64,000 bases of DNA from Siphonodentalium dalli (GCA_032622095.1 CP136069.1:160693043-160757042), one strand, 5' to 3'; shown: positions 20,291-33,189, numbered from the stretch's first letter. Program-made: numbers and translations. The notes: a model not told the origin generated them from the sequence alone.

Positions 20291-20329
20291 AAACATTCAG
20301 ACTTTGGAAATATATACAGGAAGTACTTA

Positions 20330-20690
20330 TTGCAACTTTACCCAATTGAATTCTGCTTTGAACAATAGCGAACTTCAGCATATACTAAACAAATCATGGC
20401 ATGGCGTGTTATGCGCAATTGATCAGGTTCCACATAAGATGCTTTATCATGTAAAAGAATACATAGTAAATACGCACACGCCAGAACGACGAGGAGAACA
20501 CTGGGTTTAAATTTTCTTCAATGGAAACACTGAAACATTTCGATTCGTTTGGACTGCCAGTTATTGATCCATTCAAGAAATTCTACCGAAGGTATGATTA
20601 ACATTGGACGTCTTCAACACCACGGTACAGTCGTGTGTGGCATCTGCTGCATATTTGCTCTACATTAACTTATAAGCGGAAACGGTATAA
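20330..20690 (+). pseudogene. Adenain/Ulp1-like cysteine protease relic (virus-like maturation protease)
   Basis: Fragments in order on the plus strand: 'LHILNKSWHGVLCAIDQVP'-type text, 'RRGEHWV' (position of the catalytic His), then after a stop and a frame change 'HFDSFGLPVIDPF' (catalytic Asp in the DSFG motif), then 'TVVCGICCIFAL' near 20620 (catalytic Cys in the CGxYC-like motif). His-Asp-Cys order and these contexts are those of C5/C48 proteases such as adenovirus and Polinton adenain. At least two in-frame stops and a frameshift make it non-functional. Same broad viral module set as the ATPase at 13430, but a separate, older insertion. Confidence 0.65.
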
Positions 20691-21769
20691 ATGACTATTA
20701 AAAAATGACAGAAAAATACTCAGTTGGCCCCAAAGAAACTAAAGAAACTACGAACCCTTACAAAAAGAAGCAGAAACATTACATGTACTTTACAAACTTG
20801 TAAAGCACACTGTAAAATTAATTATTGATGAACTGTATTACCGAATGTAAAGAGTTTCATTGCCTAACAATTATTGATTGTAAGACATGTTCATTTCATC
20901 ATCAGTTCTAAATATATTGATTCTTAATTCAAAATAAAAGTTATGTTGGTAAATGACCATCTTCGCCAAAAGTCGATGAAGATCTTTATTTACCAAAAAA
21001 GAATAAAAAAGAAAAGAAAGAAACTACTGATTCAGAAAAAGAAAAAAAAACTCCGACTCGTTCCTGGGCAGCTTATGTCGCAATAAAACGTTTTTTTTCA
21101 ATTATTCAATCCTGTCACTAATATGTGGGCTTCCGATCCAAACGCATTTCATTCGACACAGCACATGCGATATGGTATTTGTCGGTACACATAACTGTTG
21201 TTACATGCAGTGGCAACTCTTCTACAGAGACCGATCGTGTTCTGGGTACACACAGACCAACTCACGTTACGAAATTGATCCACTGTAAGATGCGAACGTA
21301 CCGAAAGGTGTGGTTCCATCACTCATCCAGGAAGCAGTTTTGACGGTTTTATCACAATTAGGACAGAGAAGTCAAAGTATCCAATTATCTTGCAATAAAA
21401 ACTACTCAAAATGTCATTTCCAGGGCCACACAAAGTCTGCTAAGACTCTTAAATTAGATTTTACTTTTCACAACATTCCCAACTTAGAAACCAATACATT
21501 CGATGACTTTCGCTTGTGTTAAAAACGCACTGGTAAAGTAATACACTTCATGATTGCTGCGAGTTTATCGATTTTTCTTCTATGTCTAGAGTGTCTAGCG
21601 AAGGGGAACCCACTTCCTATCGGAATTCCCTTATAATCCGAGAAACTCGGAACGTTCACGAACTGTGTTACTTTTAACATCACATATTAACATCTCCTGC
21701 TGATTCCATTTTTAAACATGTATATATTGAAAGTATAAAGATCGAAGGAGGTTTCGGCTATAATATGAA
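20691..21769 (+). other. Probable continuation of the virus-like relic, unassigned
   Basis: A Lys/Glu-rich stretch at about 20980-21060 and decayed frames to 21540 follow the protease relic. No capsid, polymerase or integrase motif could be recognised. Confidence 0.35.
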
Positions 21770-22815
21770 ACTATTTAAAAAAAAGTTGGTTTCTTTCATT
21801 TATGGACCACACATAACACCCTGAATATTGACAATTCAGTACATGCCGTTGAAAAAACTCTTGAATTAAACTTCTTTCAACACTGGAATAATGTACTCTA
21901 TGATGACAATAATAAACCAAACGGCAATAAGTTGCGTTTCTATAAGAAACTGAAGAATAAATTTCAATTGGAAAAGTATCTTCTTACCGAAATTGATAGA
22001 GAGCAAATGGTTACCTTTACAAAGCTAAGAATTAGTAATCATCGTTTAAAAGTAGAATTGGATCGTCACACCAATGCAGATTTAATAAAGAGAATATGCC
22101 CGTTATGCAAATCCGGTATCGAAGACGAGGTGCACTTTATTTCAAAATGTAATAAGTTGACTGATGAAAGGGATATTCTTTTTAACGAATTGGAACAAAA
22201 AATTCCAAATTTCAACAATTTAACCGACAATGAAAAAACTGAACAGGTCCTCAGATCAAGTGATAAAACTGATAAAATTTGTATGAAAGTAGTCCATTTA
22301 TTATATATGAAACGTAATCTTCTTCTGATATAACATAATGAACCATAGTAAATAAAAGTTTACTACATCTCTACTATATCTATGCATAAATAATAACAAT
22401 AAGTATTAAAGTTAGTAAATTAGGTTAATCCCCAGTCAACATCTCATTTATAGACGCAATTGTAAGCATATTCGAATACTTCTACACATCTGAGTCTTCA
22501 GGATCATATGCCCCATTATTCATTACTCTGTATTGGGGATTACAAGAGTATTTATTATATAAACCGGTCTGTAAACATATCCAGGCTGACATTTCTCACT
22601 GTTATCCAATTCTTAATTTTTCTTTTCCTAAACATTCATATTGTCATTTTCCACCATTATTCATTACCTAACTATGCTTTCACTAAACACTAATTTTTCA
22701 CGTTTCAAAGTACTGTTATCACAAAATATTATGTTAAGTTTGATAATTTGATAATAGTCTGTTGTTAAGTCAATCAATAAATCATATTCTATTCTGTTCT
22801 ATTCTATTCTACTTT
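21770..22815 (+). pseudogene. LINE C-terminal domain and 3' end with (TATTC)n tail
   Basis: An open frame from about 21823 to 22333 contains 'FFQHWNNVLYDD', 'FTKLRISNHRL' and a Cys/His cluster 'CPLCKSGIEDEVHFISKC', the C-terminal zinc region common in invertebrate LINEs. A ~450-bp AT-rich 3'UTR ends at an ATTCT-type simple repeat (about 22786-22812), typical of LINE 3' tails. The protein is 5' truncated; the retained part is undamaged, suggesting a fairly young insertion. Same C-terminal type as 45250-45800 and 46005-46440. Confidence 0.8.
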
Positions 22816-25600
22816 TCTGTGGAAATAGATCGACTCGTTTGGAAACCCACCTCGGCTGGTACTCAGGTCACCCCTCCTCTGGTTCATCCTGGTCCACCTC
22901 TGACTCTAGGTTACTCGGGTCACCCTCTCGCCTGTCACTATGGTGTGTTTCACCAATAATGCGATTTGTGAAAAGAAATATTTCTTTTATATTGAGGTTG
23001 TTTATAACAGAACAGTTTGAAGACAATTTTACTATAACGTGTGTTGTAAAATTTGTTTTCAAGCTTTTCGGTTAGAACAGCTTAACATTTCACTCAATTA
23101 AATGATACGAATAACAATCGTGCCAATCACAGGCCCCTGGTGAGAATATCAATACGACTATACCATTGACACCATCTATTATGTTCCTAGTCGATTACCA
23201 AAATCGCGGTCAATTCAAGTCGCAATCGCAATATATTTCATTGTGCCCCCTTGGCCTTGAAAATTGATATATATAACTCGACAGAAACAAACGAAGGGAG
23301 CTCGAGATATCGTGTCGACATCTACATATAAAAAGCGGATGCAAGATAGGGTGTCCGGTAAGTAGTTATATTATATATATGATATTTATTATAACACATA
23401 CATCAATCAATTCCCGGCACGATTTATTCCGTCAAGTTATATATCAAACAAAAGGAAATATTAAGACCGACATACATACTATACAATGGGGCAAATTTTG
23501 GCTTATTTGACCAATTTTTAGAATCGATAAAGCCCGTAGCATCAATAGCAGAAAAACAAAAGTTCTTTGTTATGAGTACATGTATATATAATATATCCAA
23601 GTCCTGTAATTGAGAATCCAACTCTCACCGCCGAAGCTATAAGGCCGAAAGTTTTGAAATTAAAAGAGTGTATAGATAGAGGATATGAAATGAGTGTTTC
23701 TCTCATGTGATACTTAGGAAACGAGTCGTAGGATTTACCATTTTGTAATTAATGTCAGCCATTGGCGACAAAAAAAACCAGACAATTCGAGACGAGTTTA
23801 GTAAATTTCGTTTGAGACGAACACGATCTTCATATTATCTTTATCATATGACTCGATTTGAGTTGATTTTTGTGCGAGATACTACACTGACATGGCAGAA
23901 ATTGGTTGAAATAAAAGAATTCAGCGCATGTTTAGATAATATTTAGTGCAGGATCATTATTTCTTTCGAAAAGATTTACAGACTAAACTTTCCAATTGCC
24001 ATGACAACTGTGACTAAATTCTCTAAACCTGCAAGTTCGTTGAAACCTATATGTACTTACACTCCCGGATATTTTAAACGTACCAGGACTGTTTCGTCGA
24101 ATATCGCTAATGAATGTTAAGCCAAGACAAGTATGTTTGAATACGATACTGCATGTACCGTCCAACGTGGTTTATATGTCCATAAGGAATCAGATTGTGA
24201 AGTATTATTCGGCGCCTGAACTTCGAATTTAGAAGGCGTTTAGTTTCTAGTACTTTGCCAGTGTCATTCATGAATTAATGAGAACATCGAATTTTCCGCC
24301 GAAAGTTTTCATTGAACAAAACAGATATTGGTAAAAGTTAGGTAAGCGATTAAATTATTCTTTTCGTTTCTCACATATTGTTAATGTTATTGTTCGTTTG
24401 TCACATTATGAATGTTGGGAACAGCGTACATAATTGATCAGATGAGATATGTGTTCATGGTCGGTTCGTCAAAAACACTTGTGGCAGCGTATTTTGAAAT
24501 AGTTCTATTTGCACGCACACGTGTTTGACCTTTTAGGTGACAGCCAATCGAAAAGTTGCTTTGAAAAAATTGTCCAATCAAATACAATGAAGTTGTTATA
24601 GTTACTAACTAATAACGCCTACAGTTATGATATACCCGAAGCCCAATAAAGGGCACAAGTGTTGTGATAAATTACGGTAACTCAACAGAATTTCTAGAGA
24701 GCTGGTCACTGATTAAAATTTAAACTGGTCACTGCCACAGTCCGATGATTTTTGACAGAGTTATGTGCTTTTTCTTACTGACTAATATTTGGGTTGTCCA
24801 GATGATCACGCGAACAACGTTTAACATAATTTATAGTTATTGATAAATAGTTTACATTTCAGAAAACAAAAGTCAAGTTTGAATTTGTACACTGTGCAAT
24901 GATTTTTGAGTCGCGACTTATAAATCATAATCGTTGAGTTGTCTAACGTATAACTTAAGCAAACTTCAAAAGAATCTCATGCTATGTTTGATTTACCTTT
25001 GAGAACACACAGGTCATGATCGTCAAATTGGAATAAACATTTTGCCAGAATTTAACATCTTTGTTCTTAGAAAAGCTAACGCACAAACAAAATCCACTTC
25101 ATTTCGGGGGTTGTGGTGTCGGTGACATTTTATTCTCATAAATATTATTTACTCAAATGGGCATCACACAACCTCATTTTTATGCATGCAGTCACGGACA
25201 TTCAATTTGGTTTAATAATGGCCGTTTGTTTCGTGATTATATGTAATTTTTTTAGAAGTAAATATTTAAAATTTCACGTATTTCAGATGTTATATATTTT
25301 TTCCATTCAACGATTATTTCACATCCTTTCCAGTTTGGACAAAGTCGGAATATTCACTCGCCAAGGTGATTCACTAAATAGACACACAGTATGTCATTAA
25401 AAGTAACCCAACACTTGATATGATTTCCTATTGAAAATTTCTTTTTGGTGCCGCAACACAACCCCTAACCCATAACCACTCTCTTTGGCTCTCCAAACCA
25501 CAAAACTATTCGGCTCGGTGACAATGTTTTTGTCACATATGATGCCCCCTCCCATAATGCACCCCTGAGTCGAATAGAGGTCTACTTTGATTTATTTAAG
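22816..25600. other. No gene recognised
   Basis: About 2.8 kb of AT-rich sequence with only short frames. No convincing exon, RNA gene or repeat structure seen by eye. Confidence 0.45.
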
Positions 25601-26045
25601 CCACAACATTAGATTCCTCGTGTCATGGAGATGACTTTATATATGTTTCGTGGAAATCATCAACAACTAATATCTTTATCTATTTTTGGTGACCCTCCTC
25701 TGCCCTGTCCCTGATTCGAACGACACCAATTTGGCATCTTTAATTCACAATATCAGATTCCTCGTATCATGGAGATGATTATATATAAATTTGATGGAAT
25801 TCGGCGACAAAAATATTTTTATCAATGTTTTCCCTTCACCCGTAACTCGAACGGCATCCTTGGTATATCTAACGTGCACCAATATACTCCTCATATGGAG
25901 TTTATTGTTAATAAATTTGATGGAAATCGGCGAAAATCAATTTTATAGATTGTGTTGCACCTCAACTTGTTCTGCCCTGAGTCCGACGCCATCAGTTTAG
26001 ACATTTGTAACATGCACAGATATTTTCCTCGTAAATAAATACTCC
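25601..26045. repeat. Diverged tandem repeats, period ~130-145 bp
   Basis: Phrases such as 'ttcctcgtatcatggagatga' and 'tttgatggaattcggcga' recur near 25614, 25758, 25886 and 26013. The array abuts the TTA-flanked transposon. Confidence 0.7.
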
Positions 26046-26047
26046 TG

Positions 26048-27571
26048 TTAAGGTCGTTCCACACCGGGCGCGAGCGAGCGATTATAACGGCCGCTTTCTA
26101 ACGTCCGTAGCAGTTCAAAGCGCGCGATTTTTATGTTCACACCGCAAGCGACTGAAACGCTTCGTCGCGGGCGATAGTCAGGTTATTATTCTGTGTGTAC
26201 GCTAATTTCAGGGGAGTCAGGTGGCTGCACTCTTGTGGTTATGTGTAGGGTTTCTACACACAACGTGTAGCCCTGCTACACAACAATTATTCATTTTTGA
26301 TCTTAAATATATTTCACACAATAAATGGGTCAATTTATACACATTTATACACACTGGGGTGCATAAAATCAACACCTATGCCTTACACATTTTGTGTAAA
26401 TTCTTACACATATATATCGTAGACAAGAATGTAAGTTCAATATTCCGAACTGTGGGTATATAGTATTCATGGCATATGGAGATTTATATGTTGAAACTTT
26501 CATGGCGTACAATGGTACGTAATATTTTGCTCTGTCATGTGTGAGATTTCGTTTTAAATGAACAAACCATGGTCGTGGCGTGGTTGCACGTGATTAGTAT
26601 TAACGTATTACACAATCATATAAACAAGAGTAAGAGCAGTATTCTTCATGAAAGTTTTAACAAATAAATCCTCATATATCATTAATACAATACTCACAAG
26701 TCGGAATTCTGAACTTACATTCCTTGTCTATATATACAATTTGTTTATTCTCGTCGCTCAAAATTACATGGGTATTGAGACAGTAGTAGATTGTATTCCA
26801 AAAAATATACTCAAACAATATCGCCGTCATGTAGCAGACTATGAAACTGAATGCACGCAATGCACACGCTCTACGTTCTTACACAATTGTGTGTAATAAA
26901 ATGTACACATTATGTGTAGAACGGCACTTGGTCAATGTATTTGTATGTAAAACTACACAGTGCTATGTGTATTAACCGGGTTTATACATTTGGTGTGTAA
27001 TCGTTTCTACACATTAGTTATAAGAGTGCACCCATCCGGTAATACGCTATTATTATTAGTTGATGAATGCATTGTCTCATGTTTACCACAACGGTCCATG
27101 ATTGTAGTTCTTTACAAGGAATAAACTGAGTATAGTAATCTAAGGTGGAATTTCAGTCACGAAAAATCACAAAAATAAATGGTTTAATTATTTGGTCATA
27201 GATACATACAGTCATACAGACACACAGTCATACAGACACACACGTGTCATACAGACACACATGGCGTTGTACTTCGATTATTAGCCTCTCGCTAAAGTCC
27301 TCCATTATCGCGGCGACAAATCAGTGTTCCGTCATCAAATAGAAAAAATACGATCGTATAAACACCCTATTTGAGAGCGGTCCAATTATCTCGCTGGTTT
27401 GCAACAAAGCGAGAATTCGACGAAGCATAAAATCACTGCTATAATCGCCTCGTGGTCAGCGAGTCGGTCGCTTGCGGTGTGAACATAAAAATCGCGCGCT
27501 TTGAACTGCTACGGGCGTCAGAAAACGGCCGTAAAAATCACTCGCTCGCGCCCGGTGTGGAACGACCTTTA
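26048..27571. mobile_element. PIF/Harbinger-like non-autonomous DNA transposon, TTA duplication
   Basis: TTA at 26048-26050 and 27569-27571 flank a 1518-bp element. Ends are inverted: 'aggtcgttccacaccgggcg' at the left and its complement at the right, continuing ~120 bp with shared words 'gcgcgatttttatgttcaca' and 'cgcaagcgac'. A 3-bp TTA duplication with long GC-rich inverted ends fits the PIF/Harbinger superfamily (TWA target). No transposase is encoded. Its interior contains another inverted-repeat element at about 26225-27020. Confidence 0.82.
26225..27025. mobile_element. MITE nested inside the Harbinger-like element
   Basis: Left part 'gcactcttgtggttatgtg' mirrors right part 'gagtgcacccatcc' side; inner arms 26415-26510 and 26630-26740 match in inverted orientation ('gacaaggaatgtaagttca'). 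The word 'gtgta' is frequent across the arms. The inverted arms are ~300 bp each and clearly diverged. I could not define a target duplication, so the exact ends and superfamily are uncertain. Confidence 0.6.
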
Positions 27572-28199
27572 GATTTATTTTTCGCCATCCAGATGCTCTC
27601 CAGTAAATTTCTATAGCGTAAAGACAAACAGATAGACATTCGAAATTATAGATATAGATTTGGTATTTTCCCCAGGGGCCTAACCGGAATAACGTGTGCG
27701 TTGGGTGATGTATTTCATGGTAACTGTGAATGGAAAATAAAATCTATTCCCACTTTCGTTGGCCAGATGAAGGCAACTATGTGTGCTTTGATTCGGATTT
27801 CTATAGTCGTTTGCATTTCTCAAAATCAATAGGCATTATAACCAATGCGTTTACAGTTTTAGGGTCAATCCGCACCGGGTGCGAGCGCGGGATTTTTTGC
27901 TAAAGATATACATGTAAGAGTTTTTCAAACTCGTTTAATTGGCAAATATAATATGTCAAGTGGAATGGTGCACGGGCTTCCTACATTCACATATTAATTG
28001 CGTTTAAATTAATGTCATTGTATAATTCCAGTTTGTGAGGGTTTTGTTTAGATGGGGGGGGGGGGGGCAAATTGTGGGCAAAGTGACTTCACAAGCTGGG
28101 AATTGGGACCAAACATTAACCGGACGATCCTGTTATTGCGTCGAGCTCTTGTCAGACATGTTCTCTTCTCATTTTATCCTTGTATACTCTTTCGAATTA
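27572..28199. other. Intergenic, with a solo Harbinger-type end at about 27860
   Basis: 'cgcaccgggtgcgagcgcgg' near 27869 resembles the terminus of the element at 26051 but has no visible partner. A G-run of about 13 occurs at 28054-28068. Confidence 0.5.
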
Positions 28200-28645
28200 G
28201 TGTTATACAGACACGCATGCATAGTGGGATATCTGGACTCTCCGATGATGGTCTGTCGCGCGTTATGGTCTATGGCCATCTACTCAGACCCTAGCTGGTC
28301 CATTAATCAATGCAGGGACGATGCGACATGGGAGTATGGGAGGGGGCGACACACCCTATATAGTCAGTGATTGTGGGATAACTGGTATATCCAATAATCG
28401 TCTCTCTCGCGTTCTTGTCTATGGCAGTCTACTCAGACCATAACTTGTTCTTTTAACAACTCAATGACGCCACGACACGGATGGGGCCCCTGGGAGGGGC
28501 GTCACACACTGGTCAGTGATCGTTTGATAACTGGAATCTCCAGCGATCGTCTATTGTGCGTTATGGTCTCGGAACCTCTCAGAACCCAGCTTGTTCTTTG
28601 CTCAACCCATGTCCACGGTGTGTGGAGGGGTGACCACGTTCAATG
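28200..28645. repeat. Three-copy diverged tandem repeat, ~140 bp
   Basis: Copies start near 28223, 28373 and 28509 with 'gggata(t/a)ctgg' and contain 'ctactcagacc' and 'gggaggggcg(t/a)cacac'. Long frames at 28035-28370 and 28464-28646 derive from the repeat. Confidence 0.75.
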
Positions 28646-29690
28646 ATATTGACTCAGCTCTAACTTTTTCGCGTTTTGTTACAAAATTCTTATGTCGGTT
28701 CGTCCTTTAGTTCTTCATAGACCATAGCTTCTGTTGTAGCAATGTGATGTCGGTTCGTAAACGTTATATAGTTGTCATAAATTTGTACCATCATCCGTCA
28801 GGGATGGGTGCAGCAAACCCGTGCTAATCTTGATTGGTCCATCCATAATCTGATATATCCGACCAGGCTTTCGCATAACACATTTTTAAACAAGCATTCT
28901 GTATGCACTACTGACCGAAATATGTACGACCCTGCCAGGAGAAGCTCAGCTTTGCCCATAATTTGAAAATATGATTATTTAAAAAAGTTAAAGATTATCC
29001 TCCCAATTTCCTCTTTCTGTCGTTGACGCAGATAAAGGCCGAAAATCAATCTTACCACTTTTTAACCAGCTTTTAAGAGACATATTTGCATTATGCAGTT
29101 GGCCGTTTTGGGTTGTATTTTATATGGTGTTGATTAATATATGTTAGCTTCGGTATATAATCCACATTCTCGCATTAATTGTCCAGTTTTCGGTGTGCAC
29201 GTTTTCCACGCTGCTGATTTCAGCACAAAACGGAGCGTATTTGGTGTAATAGTTTTATTTCGCAAAAGTACATTCTATAGTTAACAATTACATATGCATC
29301 CCAATGATAAAGCGGATTATGCAGCAAGCGGATGCTTATTGTGGCTATCTTTCGAGAGGCATGTACATGTCGATGGTAGTATATATGTTAAGTATTTAAT
29401 GTAAACCATGGGTGTTCGTACGAAGTAGTTCATTTAGTACATCAGAATTGACATGGACCACAATAGAACAGGGTGTTCTTTCATATCTCGCAGTCATCAA
29501 CTACGAGATATCTGAATTGTTAGTTGTATTGATGCTGCTATAACATGGCATTTGTGTCTGCTCCCTCAGTCGCCGGGCACATATTAATTCGTCTTGAATG
29601 ATTGAGGGGTCTACGGTTTCCTAAAAATATGCATACTATATGTATCTTGAATCATGCTGCAAAAATTCCGAAGCGGTTAGGCACTGAACT
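28646..29690. other. No gene recognised
   Basis: AT-rich sequence with chance frames only. Confidence 0.45.
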
Positions 29691-29696
29691 GTTAGA

Positions 29697-30015
29697 GCAA
29701 TAAACGTTGGTACTTATGTGAAAATGTGGCAATATTTTCATCTATAGATAAGTCACGAGAACCTTCTAAGAATGTTTTCGTTTCAAGTTTTCCATTGTAG
29801 TAAATATTTCCAAAGCATATTTCTCTTTCCTTCTTTTCATGGTATGTACAGTAATGTAAGAAATGAGCAACGGTTTCTATTCCCCACAATTACAGTAAAG
29901 GTATCCTCGTACAATATTTTTTTTATGTAAATCACATTTAAGATTACTACGTCCAATTAGTCGAAGACGACAGTGATGGATATGGCTGAATCTTGTGCCT
30001 TTGAATTCAAAGTAC
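29697..30015 (-). pseudogene. LINE C-terminal zinc-region fragment
   Basis: The minus strand reads 'FSHIHHCRLRLIGRSNLKC', a stop in place of one residue, then 'ETVAHFLHYCTYHEKKE', matching the 'HCRLRLGxS...C.CG..ET..HFLLxC' ending of one LINE clade. Differs in type from the 21.8-, 45- and 46-kb copies. Truncated on both sides. Confidence 0.7.
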
Positions 30016-30588
30016 TTTGGTTTTACAAACATATCATAATTTATAATATAAAAGCTATAAATTGTTCTAATGTTTCAGATTTCCTTGGTATATAGTTTAT
30101 TCCACAGCATCACGACTCAAGACATTCACGATGTTCCACACGGAGCGTATTTCAACGTAATTTTATAATATCTTCACGCTATCAATTAGGTCATATTAAG
30201 TTATTATAGCGTTATCGACTGAAACTCTTGTGGTGATGCCGATAACAGGACATAATGATACTGTTTCGGATGTTTCCAGTGTTCGAATAACAATTTCGTA
30301 GAGATTTATTTTTGCGCCAAACTTTTCTCATAAGAACACGGCATATACTCTTCATTTCTAACGATAACGTATAAATAAATAGCTGGCCTAATTGAAAACG
30401 CGGAGAAATAATAAAATTACTTTGAAATATGCTCCATTTTCTCGTACGGAGAAAGAAAGTGATTACCGAGTACGAGTACATACCATTATTTGCATGTAAC
30501 AGCTTTATCTTTAACAAGAAATAAAAATGACTTATCATGATCCACCCGTACCTTGTACTGCACGGTTTGCCCGGCTACAGTTTTATAA
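30016..30588. other. No gene recognised
   Basis: Short frames on the minus strand only, without motifs. Confidence 0.4.
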
Positions 30589-32345
30589 ATCATCTTGATA
30601 AGGGAGGTATGTAACAACATGTACTCTTGGAACACACGTGTTAAAAGTCTGCACACTTTCATCTTGATCATAATTGTGTAGAAATGACACATGGCATATA
30701 TGTGTCGGTGGAATTTCCTCAACGTTGAATATGAGTGAATATGAGAGTGTATCATACTTTGTAGATGTGGTATGTTCTATTGGAGACACAACACTCGTAA
30801 AGGTTACCACATAACAACATGAAAGTGTCAATGACACTGTAGGTCAACACGGCAAGGAGTTAAATGTTTTGCTGAGCAATGAATATAATGATAAAGAAGA
30901 AGGGAACTAAACTAGAGGTCACACCGAAGTTACATATGAAGTTTGGTGATGATCGAATGAGGGATGTGGTCTGTAGAGTGCGGCAAATGATTTAGTCATT
31001 GAAGAGTAAATTCCAAGACGGCCATGTTTTTCAACGAATTGCAGTCAAAATAGGAGGCTCCTATCTAGAAGCCACACCGAAGATCCATTTGAAGTTTGGT
31101 GAACACCAGATGAGGGATTTGGTCTGTATGGTGTGCCAAATGATTTAGTCATGCAAAGTGTAAAATCCAAGATGGCTGCCGGCGGCCTTGTTTTTCATCG
31201 AAAAGTTTTCAAATTTATAGCTCCCTTCTAGAGGTGATTCTAAACATGCCTGCAAATTTTCAAAACAATTGCTGGTTGCGGGGTGTACCGATGGATTCAA
31301 ATTTGAAATCCAAGATGGCTGCTGGCGGTCATGTTTTTTCAAAAACAAATTTCGGTCAAAATAGGAGGCTCCCATCCGAAAATCAAAATGAAGTTTGGTG
31401 GTGATCGGATGAGGGATGTGGTCTGTAGGGTGCGCCAAATGATTTAGTCATGCAAAGAGTAAGTTCCAAGATGGCCACTGGCGGCCATGTTTTTCAACAA
31501 ATTTCGGTCAAAATAGGAGGCTTCCATCTAAAGGTCGCTCCGAAAATCCACATGAAGGTTGGTGATGATCGGATGAGGAATGTGGTATGTAGGGTGCGCC
31601 AAATGATTTAGTCATGCAAAGAGTAAGTTCCAAGATGGCCGCTGGCGGCCATGGTTTTCAACAAATTTCGGTCAAAATAGGAGGCTCCCATCTGGGTGTC
31701 ACCCCGGAGTTGCATATGAAGTTTGGTGATGATCGGACGAGGGATGTGGACTGTAAGTTGTGCCAAATTATTCAGCAATGCAAAGAGTACAATCCAAGAT
31801 GGCTGCCGGTGGCCATGTTTTTCATAAATTTAAAAATGATTCGGCCATAAATACATGTACGGGCTGTAGGGTGTGCCGATTGATTCAAATTTGAAATCCA
31901 AGATGGCTGCTGATGGCCATGTTTTTAATCGAAAGCTCCCATATATAGGTCACCACGAAGCTACATATGAAGTTTGGTGAAGATCGGACGAGGGATGTGG
32001 CCTGTATGGCCGAAGGAAATTGTTGACGCACGGACGACGGACGCCAACCCAGGGCAAATAGCAGCAGCTTCAAAATTTGCTACTGGTTTTGTCAAAACTG
32101 AACAGCACATGATTGTGTAGCACAACGTTTTAAAGCTGCGGTCAGATTTGTATTATGGTAGATTTTACGAGGTTTGTGTTTCAAATAGAATTTATCTCAT
32201 CTGCTAACTATGATATACTCACATGTTCAATGTTAAGAAAATTCCACCGACACATATATGTCATGCGTCATTTCTACACAATTTTGTTTAAGATTTTAAC
32301 ACATTTGTTCTAAGAGTGCATGTTGTTACATATATACCTCCCAAA
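30589..32345. mobile_element. Putative inverted-repeat element enclosing a satellite array
   Basis: Left segment about 30589-30770 and right segment about 32220-32345 are inverted copies: both contain 'gaggtatgtaacaacatg' / 'catgttgttacatatatacc', 'acacatggcatatatgtgtc'-type words and 'ggaattttc'. Between them lies the AAGATGGC repeat array. This layout (TIR, satellite, TIR) fits non-autonomous elements that carry internal tandem repeats. No target duplication could be fixed. Confidence 0.55.
30950..32000. repeat. Tandem array of ~145-165-bp units with CCAAGATGGC motif
   Basis: Each unit has 'tttagtcatgcaaagagtaa', 'ccaagatggc(c/t)gc', 'ggcggccatgtttttca' and 'caaaataggaggctcccat'. The CAAGATGGC word occurs near 31168, 31311, 31466, 31631, 31794 and 31899. 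A second array of the family is at 62190-63270. The motif equals the core of YY1-type sites (AAGATGGCNGC), although function in a satellite is only a possibility. Confidence 0.85.
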
Positions 32346-32517
32346 CCAAGATGATTTCACATATATACCTCCCAAACCAAGATGATTTCACATATATACC
32401 TCCCAAACCAAAATGATTTCACATATATACCTCCCATATCAAAATGATTTCACATATATACCTCCCATATCAAGATGGTTTCACATATATACCTCCCATA
32501 TCAAGATGATTTCACAT
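32328..32517. repeat. 31-bp minisatellite, about six copies
   Basis: Unit 'acatatatacctccca' plus 'aaccaagatgatttc'. The unit is the end of the preceding inverted repeat amplified in tandem. Confidence 0.93.
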
Positions 32518-33189
32518 GGGCACTGCGAAATCATCCGTGTAAAAGATTGATAGGAATAGGGTGTAGCTTGTCAGCATACTACGTAAAACAATCATGTGTG
32601 CATTGAAATTAAACCAATCTTTCTGATTAGATAGAAAGTGAACATGTCTAACACAGTGGTGGCCAAGGTCTAGGACTAGCTCTAGTCTATAAAGGAAAGA
32701 TTCTACATATCTCGTCGTTAACTTGTTTCCCTAATCTGATTGAACTTGGTACAATTTATCCAAGTCCTGGTATTTGTGTCTTTTATGCATGGATTACATG
32801 AAGCTCCCCGGAACACCGTGCCTCTAAGTGCGTCAATCAAATAGATTTGTGTCAATGTTACACAATTGCCGCCATGTTATATTGACACACATCAATAGTA
32901 GAATAGCAGCCTCGCATTCTTCACAATCAAACTGGTGGCACGAGATCCTTAAAGGTATCTTCGAAATCTATTAGACATGTCCAACAATGCCTCTATGCTC
33001 GAATCTATACACCTATACACTTATCTATACACTTATGTACGCCTTCATTCTCCATTTTATTTAAATTGACGACAATCGGCATGACATCGCTGTTGTGCAA
33101 TGTGTGTACTGTTTGTAAGGCAGTAAGTCAAAATCCTGACAATTTACATCGCAATGCAGTAGATTTAGATGGTATATGTGCAGCTGGGA
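32518..33189. promoter_or_regulatory. Upstream region of the PAN/C-type lectin gene
   Basis: No clear TATA box could be fixed. The region should contain promoter and 5'UTR of the gene beginning at 33190, but only position supports this. Confidence 0.3.
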
